This document shows, piece by piece, positions 18,444 to 26,264 of a stretch of DNA of 64,000 nt. Source of the stretch: Cytophagaceae bacterium (lineage in GTDB: Bacteria > Bacteroidota > Bacteroidia > Cytophagales > Spirosomataceae). The position numbers were made by a program, and so were the translations under genes. The stretch's first letter is position 1. Every line of letters starts with the position of its first letter. The notes below the pieces were generated by a model. It saw only the letters and a program-made list of their open reading frames with translations, ran no database searches and was not told where the DNA came from. Location: NCBI GenBank assembly GCA_027491195.1, contig JAIXWQ010000009.1, forward strand, positions 124,001 to 188,000. The letters run 5' to 3'.

Positions 18444-18866
18444 ATGGCATCTATCAACCCACACATCCATTTCAACGGCAACACCGAAGATGCTTTTGAA
18501 TTTTATCGCTCCGTTTTAGGCGGTTCGTTTTCACGTCTTATGCGCTTCAAGGAATTAAATAATCCCGACTTTTCTTTCCCGGAAGAAGAATGGGAAAAAA
18601 TCATGTTAATTCGGTTACCAATAGCTGGTGGAGGTTATTTGTCTGGTAGCGACGTCCCTAATTTCATGGGTGTCGTTAGCGAAGAAGAGAACCGAAACAA
18701 GATTATCCTAAGCGCTAATTCGCTAGAAGAAGCTACCGCTTTATTTGATGGACTTTCTGCTGGAGGTACGGTAGAAATGCCAATGGATGAAGGCCCTTGG
18801 GGGTCCCATTTAGGCACTTTTCGCGATAAATATGGGGTAGAGTGGATGGTGGAGGTTACCCCCTAG
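18444..18866 (+). CDS. PhnB-like VOC family protein
   Basis: 140 residues from the ATG at 18444 (MASINPHIHFNGNTEDAFEF), directly after the stop of the previous gene; an ATG at 18429 overlapping that gene is possible. FNGNTEDAFEFYRSVLGG and GPWGSHLGTFRDKYGVEWMV are the hallmarks of the PhnB/DUF1338-like glyoxalase superfamily branch. Function of these stand-alone proteins is unknown. Possibly translated from the same transcript as the genes upstream. Confidence 0.8.
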   Translation: MASINPHIHFNGNTEDAFEFYRSVLGGSFSRLMRFKELNNPDFSFPEEEWEKIMLIRLPIAGGGYLSGSDVPNFMGVVSEEENRNKIILSANSLEEATALFDGLSAGGTVEMPMDEGPWGSHLGTFRDKYGVEWMVEVTP

Positions 18867-18948
18867 CCCATTCAAAAATCTCAATAAACACAAGGCCGAA
18901 AAGCAAAAAGCCTACATATAGTATGCGATTGATAGGAGAGTTTTTCAT
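18856..18948 (-). CDS. very small membrane protein
   Basis: 30 codons, from ATG at 18948 to TAA at 18856. The product starts MKNSPINRILYVGFLLFG and continues as one hydrophobic helix (LVFIEIFEWARG). It overlaps the 3' end of the convergent VOC gene by 11 bp. It lies 12 bp after another tiny membrane-protein gene in the same direction, which supports both being real. No known family. Confidence 0.45.
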   Translation of the reverse strand: MKNSPINRILYVGFLLFGLVFIEIFEWARG

Positions 18949-18960
18949 CTGCAAAACGTT

Positions 18961-19104
18961 TTATTTTGCATCATTCCAGCCATCTAAAATGCCTGATTTA
19001 ATGTCATCATAGTTCGAAATAAAAAATACAACTAAAACAATCCAAAGAAGCGTTTTCCAGTTGTTGCGAACAAGTGTTTTTAAGTCGTTAATTAACTGAT
19101 TCAT
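18961..19104 (-). CDS. small single-pass membrane protein
   Basis: 47 residues: an amphipathic start MNQLINDLKTLVRNNWKT, one transmembrane helix (LLWIVLVVFFISNY) and an acidic tail (DDIKSGILDGWNDAK). The charge pattern (basic before, acidic after the helix) suggests the N-terminus is cytoplasmic. It is upstream of and co-directional with the 30-codon gene, forming a probable two-gene transcript. Function unknown. Confidence 0.6.
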   Translation of the reverse strand: MNQLINDLKTLVRNNWKTLLWIVLVVFFISNYDDIKSGILDGWNDAK

Positions 19105-19386
19105 ATCTGTGATTTTAATGGTGAAATTAAATTCGTAGGGTCGGTTTTCAACGCTTTCAATCTGGCACCAAAATCCATGTGCAAATATGATTGTTTATGT
19201 TTTGAAATTATGGACAAAGAGACGTCATTAAGACGACATTTCGCTTTCCACAAGGCAATTATACGAATTATTTAATATTTAATACCTTGAATTTCTTCAA
19301 ATCCAAGCACATAATCCCCTCCAAGTAAGTAACAGAAAGTGAAAAATTTATAGTATACTTACCCGACTAAAACCTATTAAAACACC
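19105..19386. other. intergenic region between divergent genes
   Basis: About 280 bp of AT-rich sequence between the small membrane genes and the esterase gene. It must hold promoters for both directions, but I see no convincing conserved boxes, RNA gene or long repeat in it. Confidence 0.4.
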
Positions 19387-20310
19387 ATGAAAAAAATATA
19401 CATCCTCCTGCTTTCCTGCCTTGCTTGGACAGCTACTGCTCAAGACGGCACTATTTATCCGCTAGAAGCGCCTAAAGAACCGAATGCCATTCCCTTAAAC
19501 ACCGGCTCTGTGAAAGACCAACCAGCACCAGAAACCTGGTTCAAACAATGGGGCGATCCAATGGCTAGAAATATTTCGAAAGCAACTTTAACTCCCTTCT
19601 TCCCTGAAAAAGGAAAGGCAAATGGAACGGTTGTCATCGTCGCACCTGGAGGCGGGTACCGCTGGCTTTCGATGGGAAATGAGGGCTGGGAAGTCGCTGA
19701 GGCTTTGGCCAAAAAAGGAATCACCGCTTTCGTCCTAAAATACAGACTATTCCCAACCGCAGAAAAATTAGAAGACTTCACCGCGTGGATGAACCGCCCT
19801 CGTCCTGCACCAGCTCCGGCAACTTCTAAATCAGATAGCGCTGCGAAAAATACCAACCCTATGACCCAAATGGATCTCTCTAATCAGTTAGAAGATGCAG
19901 AAGCTGCCTATGCGATGATTGTTAAAAACGCAACAACTTGGGGCCTAGACACGAAGCGAATCGGTATGATTGGATTCTCTGCTGGAGCGGGATTAACGAT
20001 GCATGCGACGCTATACTCTAAAACGATGAAGCTCGCGTTTATCGGACCTATTTATGGTGGCATGGGGCCCGTGAAAGTGCCTGCAGATGCGCCACCTATG
20101 TTTAATGTGATTGCCTCGGATGACTTTTTGTTTAACTCCCAATTTGGGGTGATTGATTCTTGGTTCAAGGCGAAAAGACCGGTGGAGTTTCATTTATACC
20201 AAAACGGTGGTCATGGCTTTGGCCTAGGCAATCCGAATCGTACCAGCAATAAATGGTTTGATGCCTTTATGCACTGGCTGGATGTGAATAAGTTTTTAGT
20301 AGCGCAGTAG
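19387..20310 (+). CDS. exported alpha/beta hydrolase (acetyl-esterase-like)
   Basis: 307 residues with a signal peptide (cleavage near WTATAQ). Oxyanion motif APGGGYRWLSM, nucleophile elbow GFSAGAG (Ser in the G-x-S-x-G pattern) and a late HGFGL His follow the BD-FAE/acetyl-xylan-esterase-like family. Between the third strand and the nucleophile is a Pro/Ala-rich insertion (RPRPAPAPATSKSD). Probably deacylates sugars or small esters in the periplasm. Followed after 10 bp by the cupin gene. Confidence 0.8.
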   Translation: MKKIYILLLSCLAWTATAQDGTIYPLEAPKEPNAIPLNTGSVKDQPAPETWFKQWGDPMARNISKATLTPFFPEKGKANGTVVIVAPGGGYRWLSMGNEGWEVAEALAKKGITAFVLKYRLFPTAEKLEDFTAWMNRPRPAPAPATSKSDSAAKNTNPMTQMDLSNQLEDAEAAYAMIVKNATTWGLDTKRIGMIGFSAGAGLTMHATLYSKTMKLAFIGPIYGGMGPVKVPADAPPMFNVIASDDFLFNSQFGVIDSWFKAKRPVEFHLYQNGGHGFGLGNPNRTSNKWFDAFMHWLDVNKFLVAQ

Positions 20311-20320
20311 ATGACCTGTA

Positions 20321-20821
20321 ATGACCAGTAAAACCTTTTATTTTAAAGACGACGGAATTGTCCCAAACAACGTACTTCCTGTTATCTTTTATCAAAAAGT
20401 AACAGATGCGGAGGATTGTTCGGCTTGGTTAGAACATCGCTTTAGAGAAAACAAATGGTTAAATAATTGGCGCGATATTATATTGCCCTACGATCATTTT
20501 CATAGTAATACGCATGAGGTGTTGGGATTAGGCCGAGGAAGTGTTTCGCTAAAAATTGGTGGCACGAACGGTATAATCCTTTCATTAAGTGCAGGGGATG
20601 TCGTTATTCTTCCAGCTGGAGTTGGTCATTATTCCGTCTCCGAACATACGGATTACGAATTTGTGGGAGGCTACCCGAATGGTGCTGAATGGGATTTAAA
20701 AACGGGCTTAGAGCCAGGCGAAAGAGCGCAAATTTTACAGTCGATTTCGACTGTAGAGATGCCTGAACTAGATCCCATTTTTGGTCAAGAGGAACTGTTG
20801 TTTGAAAAATGGGCCCTCTAA
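20321..20821 (+). CDS. cupin domain protein
   Basis: 166 residues, no signal peptide. One cupin core: DHFHSNTHEVLGLGRGSVSL (two His, a Glu) and then GDVVILPAGVGHYSV (third His), the standard metal-binding set. Resembles YjlB-type small cupins. It lies 10 bp after the esterase gene on the same strand. Substrate unknown. Confidence 0.75.
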   Translation: MTSKTFYFKDDGIVPNNVLPVIFYQKVTDAEDCSAWLEHRFRENKWLNNWRDIILPYDHFHSNTHEVLGLGRGSVSLKIGGTNGIILSLSAGDVVILPAGVGHYSVSEHTDYEFVGGYPNGAEWDLKTGLEPGERAQILQSISTVEMPELDPIFGQEELLFEKWAL

Positions 20822-20828
20822 AAATCGC

Positions 20829-21479
20829 TTATTTTAGTCTAGCATAAAGCATTTCCAAATACTTCTTTTGGGCCACTAGTTTATTTCCTTTTATCGCCGC
20901 TTTTTTCGCATCCCACAATGCAGGAAATGAAACTTTTCCGCAAGATAGAGAGTACATCCAAAACAAATCAATGAAATTGATGAAGAGATTGGTGCGATAA
21001 AATAGGGTGGCTTTTTCGATTTGGAAACCTAATTTTTGCAAGGTTCTTTCATTGAAAAAATACGATGTACCTACGATCTGAACAGATTCAGGAATGCGTT
21101 TATTTTCTATTTGGGAAATAATATTCAACAAGCCCTCGCAATGATACATCAGCAGTTTATTTCTAAGTGAAACACCTGCCCTCTGATTTCGAAAGACAAA
21201 TAAATAATCAAAGCTCGTCCCGCTGTGCAGATCAATTTGTTGCTCGTTCACCATATACCCCAAGAGCATAGGAGAATAGTAGGTATAACCACCCGTCAGC
21301 TTAAATAAAGGCGTATAAAGAAATTGACTGATGGGCACATATAAGATGAATGCCACATAAATAAGCGGGTTCTCACTCCCTTGTTCAATAATAAAAATCG
21401 CTAAAAATAAGCCTAGTAAAAGGAATGCAAGGGAGATAATCCATTGCGAAAGTTTAGGTAGCTGATAGAAGTCGTTCAT
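20829..21479 (-). CDS. hypothetical membrane protein
   Basis: 216 residues with two N-terminal transmembrane helices (IISLAFLLLGLFLAIFIIE and NPLIYVAFILYVPISQFLY) and a soluble C-terminal part of about 150 residues rich in aromatic and basic residues. No motif I recognise. It is monocistronic and converges on the cupin gene with 7 bp between stops. Confidence 0.6.
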   Translation of the reverse strand: MNDFYQLPKLSQWIISLAFLLLGLFLAIFIIEQGSENPLIYVAFILYVPISQFLYTPLFKLTGGYTYYSPMLLGYMVNEQQIDLHSGTSFDYLFVFRNQRAGVSLRNKLLMYHCEGLLNIISQIENKRIPESVQIVGTSYFFNERTLQKLGFQIEKATLFYRTNLFINFIDLFWMYSLSCGKVSFPALWDAKKAAIKGNKLVAQKKYLEMLYARLK

Positions 21480-21569
21480 ATTTTAGCCGCTTTCCTTTTA
21501 AATGTATTCTAATTTAAACAAATATTGCAAATGATTCCAATGCGTTTCGGCAAGTAAATAGCATAGTAA

Positions 21570-21636
21570 TTATAAACGCCAGATGAAGGCGCTATTAGTG
21601 TTTATAAAATCATTTTCACTTATTTCGAATAATTCG
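21570..21636. promoter_or_regulatory. probable operator of the toxin-antitoxin genes
   Basis: Two dyads lie upstream of the antitoxin start: TTATAAAC (21570-21577) with GTTTATAA (21600-21607), enclosing CGCC/GGCG, and CGAATAATTCG (21626-21636). Such dyads are usual binding sites for antitoxin autorepressors. Confidence 0.4.
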
Positions 21637-21672
21637 ATTATTTCATTTAAATTCGTAAATTAATTCAATACT

Positions 21673-22128
21673 ATGGAAATCGAAGAAAAATTAATACGTC
21701 CTACTAAAGAGGAGCAAAAGATTGCAAAAGAGTCGTATTTAGCTCTTTCGTCTACTTTAGAGTTGCTACATTCAGTTAATCCAGAAATTGAAATTGAAGA
21801 AACGGAAGAAAAAATTAAAGTGCCTTTAAAAGCCCTTAAATTATTGGCAACCATCTTAAAAGCGACGAGTCAAGGTAAGCCCATTTCTATTGTCCCAATT
21901 GCAACTGAGATGACCACACAGGCGGCATCAGAAATGCTTGGTTGTTCTAGGCCCCATTTAATATCATTGCTTGAAAACGGTGAAATCCCCTTTATTAAAG
22001 TAGGGAAACACAGACGTATTAAATACGAAGATGTTATAAAATACAAAGACCAGATGTATTCAAAACAGCGCGAAAGAATAACAGAAATGATGAAAATGGA
22101 TGAAGATCTAGGGCTGTATGATTCATAG
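21673..22128 (+). CDS. excisionase-type HTH antitoxin
   Basis: 151 residues. An acidic N-terminal half and, from about residue 78, a MerR/excisionase-like helix-turn-helix: TTQAASEMLGCSRPHLISLL followed by IPFIKVGKHRRIKYEDV, the winged part. Its end overlaps the PIN-domain gene by 11 bp, the arrangement of a type II toxin-antitoxin pair in which the HTH protein binds the operator and neutralises the PIN nuclease. Confidence 0.8.
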   Translation: MEIEEKLIRPTKEEQKIAKESYLALSSTLELLHSVNPEIEIEETEEKIKVPLKALKLLATILKATSQGKPISIVPIATEMTTQAASEMLGCSRPHLISLLENGEIPFIKVGKHRRIKYEDVIKYKDQMYSKQRERITEMMKMDEDLGLYDS

Positions 22129-22681
22129 TGTAAAATTTACCTGTCTTTTGGATACGAATGTTATCTATCCTATACAAACTCGCGATATGTTGTTGTGGTT
22201 CGCGCATTATGAATTATATACTCCAAAATGGAGCCCACATATTTTCGAAGAGTGGGCTAATGTGATGCGAAGAAAAAAAGTTGAAGAGCATGAAATTATA
22301 AAGCGAATAGAAAATGTAAATTTGGCTTTTCCGGGTGCTCAAGTCAAAAACTATGAATCAATAATTGCTACCCTACAACTACCTGATTTAATGGATTGCC
22401 ATGTCTTAGCTGCAGCTATAAAATCGAATGCCGAAGTAATTGTTACGAACAATTTGAAAGACTTTCCAGCAGATTATCTAAATAATTTTAATATTTCTGC
22501 AAAATCTGCGGATGATTTTTTAACCGATATAATCGACTTAAACCACGAAATGGCATTAGAAGCATTTAAAATGATGGTTTCAATAAAAAATAAACCTGAT
22601 TTAGATGAATATCAAGTATTAGATAGTTTTCGTAAAAATGGACTAAAAGATACTGCCGATTTCTTACATGCTTTACTTTAA
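22118..22681 (+). CDS. PIN domain toxin (ribonuclease)
   Basis: 187 residues. PIN acidic residues can be seen: Asp12 in LLDTNVIY, Glu44/Glu45 in FEEW, Asp93 in LMDCHVLAAA and Asp115 in NNLKDF, which should coordinate the metal for RNA cleavage. The C-terminal ~60 residues are a helical extension seen in the COG1569-like PIN group. Overlaps its HTH antitoxin. All active-site residues are present, so it is probably functional. Confidence 0.82.
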   Translation: MIHSVKFTCLLDTNVIYPIQTRDMLLWFAHYELYTPKWSPHIFEEWANVMRRKKVEEHEIIKRIENVNLAFPGAQVKNYESIIATLQLPDLMDCHVLAAAIKSNAEVIVTNNLKDFPADYLNNFNISAKSADDFLTDIIDLNHEMALEAFKMMVSIKNKPDLDEYQVLDSFRKNGLKDTADFLHALL

Positions 22682-22702
22682 AATTTTAGAAATACGTTCA
22701 AA

Positions 22703-23365
22703 TCAATAATCCTCCTTCTCCGCCCTAACCACTAATTCCGTATCGATTAATTCTAGGGACAAAACCATATCCTTCACCGTCTCTTTGTATTTTTTAAAGT
22801 GGGGCGCTGAGGTATGTGCCTGATAAGCCTCTGGGCTTGCATACACTTCGAAAATGGTGATGACCGAGGGATCCTTTTTATCAGAAACCGCCGTGTAGGA
22901 TAAGACACCAGGTTCTAATTTGATCGCCGCATCCATCTGCTCCTGGAGTGCAGACTTGTATTTTTCTAGCTGATTGCTGTCTACTTTTATTTTGGCAATA
23001 CGGTACATTTTCGCCGGCATTTGCGCTATAGAACTTGTCTTGATCACTCTTTTTGCATCCGATTCTTTGAGGACCAAATAAGGTTTAACTCCTGTCGCTT
23101 TAATGTCATTACCCTTCATCGCAAAAGCCTCTTGCTTTCCATCCGCGATGAAAATTTCGGTAGCTACCGGTAACGAATACGTTTTGATTTGGTCAGGCGC
23201 CAGGTCACTTACCCGTGTTTGAATTTTCCCGTCTGGCGTGTAAATGATGAGAGAAAGATGGAAGACTTCCTTGTTGTCGTTTGCAAAGCTAATGTCATTT
23301 GCTTGCTGGGCCGATGCAGAAAATACAAAGGACAAAAGTGTTAGAATAAGGGTTCCTATTTTCAT
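22703..23365 (-). CDS. exported antibiotic-biosynthesis-monooxygenase-like (ABM) protein
   Basis: 220 residues with a signal peptide (LSFVFSASAQ). Residues ~30-110 form a separate beta-rich N-terminal part; residues ~125-215 are an ABM ferredoxin-like domain (YRIAKIKVDSNQLEKYKSAL, PGVLSYTAVSDKKDPSVITI, YASPEAYQAHTSAPHFKKY). ABM proteins are small quinol or haem oxygenases or simply dimeric folds. Monocistronic, divergent from the ATPase gene. Confidence 0.75.
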   Translation of the reverse strand: MKIGTLILTLLSFVFSASAQQANDISFANDNKEVFHLSLIIYTPDGKIQTRVSDLAPDQIKTYSLPVATEIFIADGKQEAFAMKGNDIKATGVKPYLVLKESDAKRVIKTSSIAQMPAKMYRIAKIKVDSNQLEKYKSALQEQMDAAIKLEPGVLSYTAVSDKKDPSVITIFEVYASPEAYQAHTSAPHFKKYKETVKDMVLSLELIDTELVVRAEKEDY

Positions 23366-23418
23366 TCACTGACATGGTTTTATTATGTCATAAATATACC
23401 TCAAAAGGAGTAAATACC

Positions 23419-23473
23419 CTATTATCAAAACTTGCAAAAATTACAAGTTTTGATAATAGAGTTCGTATCTTTG
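23419..23473 (+). promoter_or_regulatory. palindromic operator and promoter of the ATPase gene
   Basis: A perfect 16-bp inverted repeat (23419-23434 / 23444-23459) with a 9-nt spacer, just before TATCTTTG (23466-23473), a match to the TAnnTTTG -7 box. The ATG at 23478 is so close that the mRNA would be almost leaderless. The palindrome would overlap polymerase binding. Confidence 0.6.
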
Positions 23474-23477
23474 CTAA

Positions 23478-24704
23478 ATGAAATCATTTACCTACCGAAA
23501 AGAATACCTGGATAAGCTCCAATCCTACAAAGACAAGGATTTAATAAAAGTGGTAAGTGGTTTGCGGAGATCCGGCAAAAGCACTCTTTTAGAATTATTC
23601 CGAAATGAAATCATAAAAAGTGGAATCAAAAAGGAGCAAATTCAATTCATCAATTTTGAATTGCCAGAAAATTACCTGAATAAGTCCTGGGATGAGCTCT
23701 ATTTTGGCATTAAGGAAAAACTTATTACTGGCTTAGCTAACTATGTATTTTTAGACGAGGTTCAAAACATTCCCCAATTTGAAAAGCTGGTTGATGGACT
23801 TTTTGCTACTGAAAATGTTGATGTATATATCACTGGATCTAACGCATTTCTATTAAGTAGTGAACTAGCCACCCTTTTGAGTGGGCGATATATTGAAATT
23901 TCAATTTTGCCATTCTCATTTTCAGAATACTTAACAGCAAGGAAAATAGATATCGAGAACAAATACTTGAATTTTGAAGCCTTGTTTTTTGATTATATCA
24001 ATGAAACCACCTTGCCCAAAGGCGTCGCGTTGCGAGATGGAGGTTACGATAAAATTTATGAATACTTGGAAGCTATCTACCAATCCATTATAGAAAAAGA
24101 TATTTCCCAGCGTTATGAAATTAGAGAAATAAGGGCATTCAATAATATCATAAAATTTGTTGCTTCGAACATCGGAAGTATCTTGTCCCCTAGCAATATC
24201 GCATCCACATTAAAACAAGAAGGGCACAATATACATCATTCAACCATCGAAAAATACCTTCGTTACCTAGAGGCGTGCTTTGTTTTTTATAAGGTAAATC
24301 GATTTGATTTGAAGGGCAAAAAGCAATTAGTTACACAAGAAAAATACTACTTAGTGGACCCCGGTCTATTGAATATATTAGTGGGCAAAGAACGAATGAC
24401 AGACAGAGGTCACATTCTAGAAAATGTAGTTTACTTAGAACTTATCAGAAGGGGGAATAAAGTTTGGACAGGAACTGCACGAAATACAGAAATTGATTTT
24501 GTTTGCAAAACTCCTTTGGGAGAAATAGAATACTACCAAATCGCCTGGCAACTAGCTGCAGAAAGTACCATCGAGAGAGAATTTTCGGCCTTAGAAAAGA
24601 TGAAAGATAACTACCCTAAATACGTATTATCCATCGATTCATTCACACAAAACAGAAGCGGCATTAAGCACCTAAATGTTTTTAAATGGCTGTTAGGAAT
24701 TTAG
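23478..24704 (+). CDS. AAA ATPase with DUF4143 domain
   Basis: 408 residues. Walker A GLRRSGKST (28-36), Walker B YVFLDEVQN, then sensor-like ITGSNAFLLSSEL. The C-terminal half is DUF4143, a restriction-endonuclease-like fold (ENVVYLELIRRGNKVW, then NTEIDFVC). These proteins are common, often horizontally spread, single-gene elements of unknown function in Bacteroidota. The palindromic promoter suggests autonomous regulation. Its stop overlaps the convergent gene by 4 bp. Confidence 0.88.
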   Translation: MKSFTYRKEYLDKLQSYKDKDLIKVVSGLRRSGKSTLLELFRNEIIKSGIKKEQIQFINFELPENYLNKSWDELYFGIKEKLITGLANYVFLDEVQNIPQFEKLVDGLFATENVDVYITGSNAFLLSSELATLLSGRYIEISILPFSFSEYLTARKIDIENKYLNFEALFFDYINETTLPKGVALRDGGYDKIYEYLEAIYQSIIEKDISQRYEIREIRAFNNIIKFVASNIGSILSPSNIASTLKQEGHNIHHSTIEKYLRYLEACFVFYKVNRFDLKGKKQLVTQEKYYLVDPGLLNILVGKERMTDRGHILENVVYLELIRRGNKVWTGTARNTEIDFVCKTPLGEIEYYQIAWQLAAESTIEREFSALEKMKDNYPKYVLSIDSFTQNRSGIKHLNVFKWLLGI

Positions 24705-25195
24705 TTTTCAGCCCTCGATAAAAGGTATTCATTCCTTTTTATCCAGTTATCTGTACCCTGAAATTTCACCGATTTGGTAATTGTAAACGTGTTTTTTTGA
24801 AGCAAATATTGATGTCTTAAAATCGCCTTCTTATTCTCATTCCCATCTTCTCCATCCACTTCAGTCACTAGCGTAAATCCTTCCGCTGAATCTCGTTTGA
24901 ATTCGACGATTTTATCATTGCCAAAAAGCGAGCCCACAATTGCCGTCGTATCTTTTGAATTCGCGTGAGGTTCCTTTGGGTACTCATAGGCCATTATATA
25001 GCCCCTCGAATCCGCTGTTAAACTGATTTTTATATTCGCTAACATCGTAAAGGGCTTTCCTGACGAATAATCCAAATACGTTAAATTCCCTTTCCAACTA
25101 CCTACTGAACCAGCTATATCTTTAACTTGTATGGATTGTGCATTTGCGAATAAACTCAGCAACACAAGCGCTGATGTAAGCAGGACTTTTTTCAT
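24701..25195 (-). CDS. hypothetical exported protein
   Basis: 164 residues from the ATG at 25195 (MKKVLLTSALVLLSLFANA, signal peptide); the frame extends upstream, but that would bury the signal. The mature part is beta-strand rich (GSWKGNLTYLDYSSGKPF, NTFTITKSVKFQG) and looks like a lipocalin-type small exported protein. Not otherwise recognised. Follows the membrane-protein gene by 13 bp on the same strand. Confidence 0.6.
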   Translation of the reverse strand: MKKVLLTSALVLLSLFANAQSIQVKDIAGSVGSWKGNLTYLDYSSGKPFTMLANIKISLTADSRGYIMAYEYPKEPHANSKDTTAIVGSLFGNDKIVEFKRDSAEGFTLVTEVDGEDGNENKKAILRHQYLLQKNTFTITKSVKFQGTDNWIKRNEYLLSRAEN

Positions 25196-25208
25196 AGGTA
25201 TGGGTTTA

Positions 25209-25487
25209 TTAATTACCTGCAATAGGAGATCCGAAAATACCCACAGCAAGCTCCACCCAAATAAGCATAAATACTAGCAAAAATAAAGCGATAAAAAGAG
25301 CTTTATACTTGTATTTAAGGGTAGCTCGTAAAATTTGTTTGATCCCAAAACTCAAAGATAAAATGAGCAATCCCATAATCAGAAAGTCAAAGAAACTCCA
25401 ATTAACCTCGTCAGAAATCAACATACCTATTAAGGGTAGTAACAATAATAATAGGGGGGAGAAAACACTCCAATTTTTAGTTTTCAT
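25209..25487 (-). CDS. small membrane protein of the DUF2975/XRE operon
   Basis: 92 residues with three hydrophobic segments (SPLLLLLLPLIGMLI, DFLIMGLLILSLSFGI, ALFIALFLLVFMLIWVELAV). No known domain. Lies 3 bp after the XRE regulator gene, so it belongs to the same transcript (26186 to about 24701). Confidence 0.6.
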   Translation of the reverse strand: MKTKNWSVFSPLLLLLLPLIGMLISDEVNWSFFDFLIMGLLILSLSFGIKQILRATLKYKYKALFIALFLLVFMLIWVELAVGIFGSPIAGN

Positions 25488-25490
25488 CTG

Positions 25491-25694
25491 CTATTTTTTA
25501 TATTCCAAAATATCGGCCGGTTGACATGCTAAGGCTTCACATATGGCCTCTAAAGTACTGAATCGAATTGCTTTGGCTTTTCCCGTCTTCAATATGGACA
25601 AGTTCGAAAGGGTAAGCCCTACTTTTTCAGAGAGTTCATTTAATGACATTTTTCGTTTTGCCATCATGACATCTAGATTGATAATTATGGCCAT
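25491..25694 (-). CDS. XRE-family transcriptional regulator (YozG-like)
   Basis: 67 residues, almost entirely one helix-turn-helix: MSLNELSEKVGLTLSNLSIL is the HTH, and AICEALACQPADILEYK its closing helix. The short YozG-type regulators are regularly coupled to DUF2975 membrane proteins, as here (3 bp upstream). Together they probably form a membrane-linked regulatory pair; the signal is unknown. Confidence 0.85.
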   Translation of the reverse strand: MAIIINLDVMMAKRKMSLNELSEKVGLTLSNLSILKTGKAKAIRFSTLEAICEALACQPADILEYKK

Positions 25695-25697
25695 AAT

Positions 25698-26186
25698 TTA
25701 AATCGTTAAGTCGTTTTCATTTTTCATCTGAAGCGCATTCTGAAAAAGCATCTCTAGGATAGCCGCAAAAACGGATACCACGAAAGGAATACAAGCCACA
25801 AAAAAACCATAAATGATCAACCCTGGAGCATCATCCGCCTCTGCAATCGGAAACAGAAAAGGGACGAAACCGACCATTAAAAGTATGCCCCCTACCAGAG
25901 AGGCTAGTTTAATGTTGCGAAAGGCCTGGATAGAAAATGCGGAGAATCCTAAATTTTGATCTATCAAGGTTAACAATTTCCAGGATTGCCATAAAACAAA
26001 GAAATAAGGTATAGTCACCGCATAAAGTACCGTGATGATAACCAATATGGCCTTATTTGCCATGGGGAAATCCGCATTTAATCCTGTGTATAAACTAGGG
26101 AAAGCAAAAATAGCCATCGCTAAAACAATGAGTGCCATAACTAGTAAGGTGGCCTTAAGCAGGAGAGTAGAGCCTTTTTTGAACAT
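25698..26186 (-). CDS. DUF2975 domain-containing membrane protein
   Basis: 162 residues with four transmembrane helices (LLKATLLVMALIVLAMAIF, ILVIITVLYAVTIPYFFVLW, KLASLVGGILLMVGFVPFLF, IYGFFVACIPFVVSVFAAIL). The AFRNIKLAS loop and overall layout are those of DUF2975. First gene of the operon with the XRE regulator. Confidence 0.8.
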   Translation of the reverse strand: MFKKGSTLLLKATLLVMALIVLAMAIFAFPSLYTGLNADFPMANKAILVIITVLYAVTIPYFFVLWQSWKLLTLIDQNLGFSAFSIQAFRNIKLASLVGGILLMVGFVPFLFPIAEADDAPGLIIYGFFVACIPFVVSVFAAILEMLFQNALQMKNENDLTI

Positions 26187-26264
26187 TTTGTGTGTGTTTT
26201 ACCTCGTGATTACAGGGCAAAAATAGGATAAATTTATTGATAAACAATAAATTTATATTGATAA

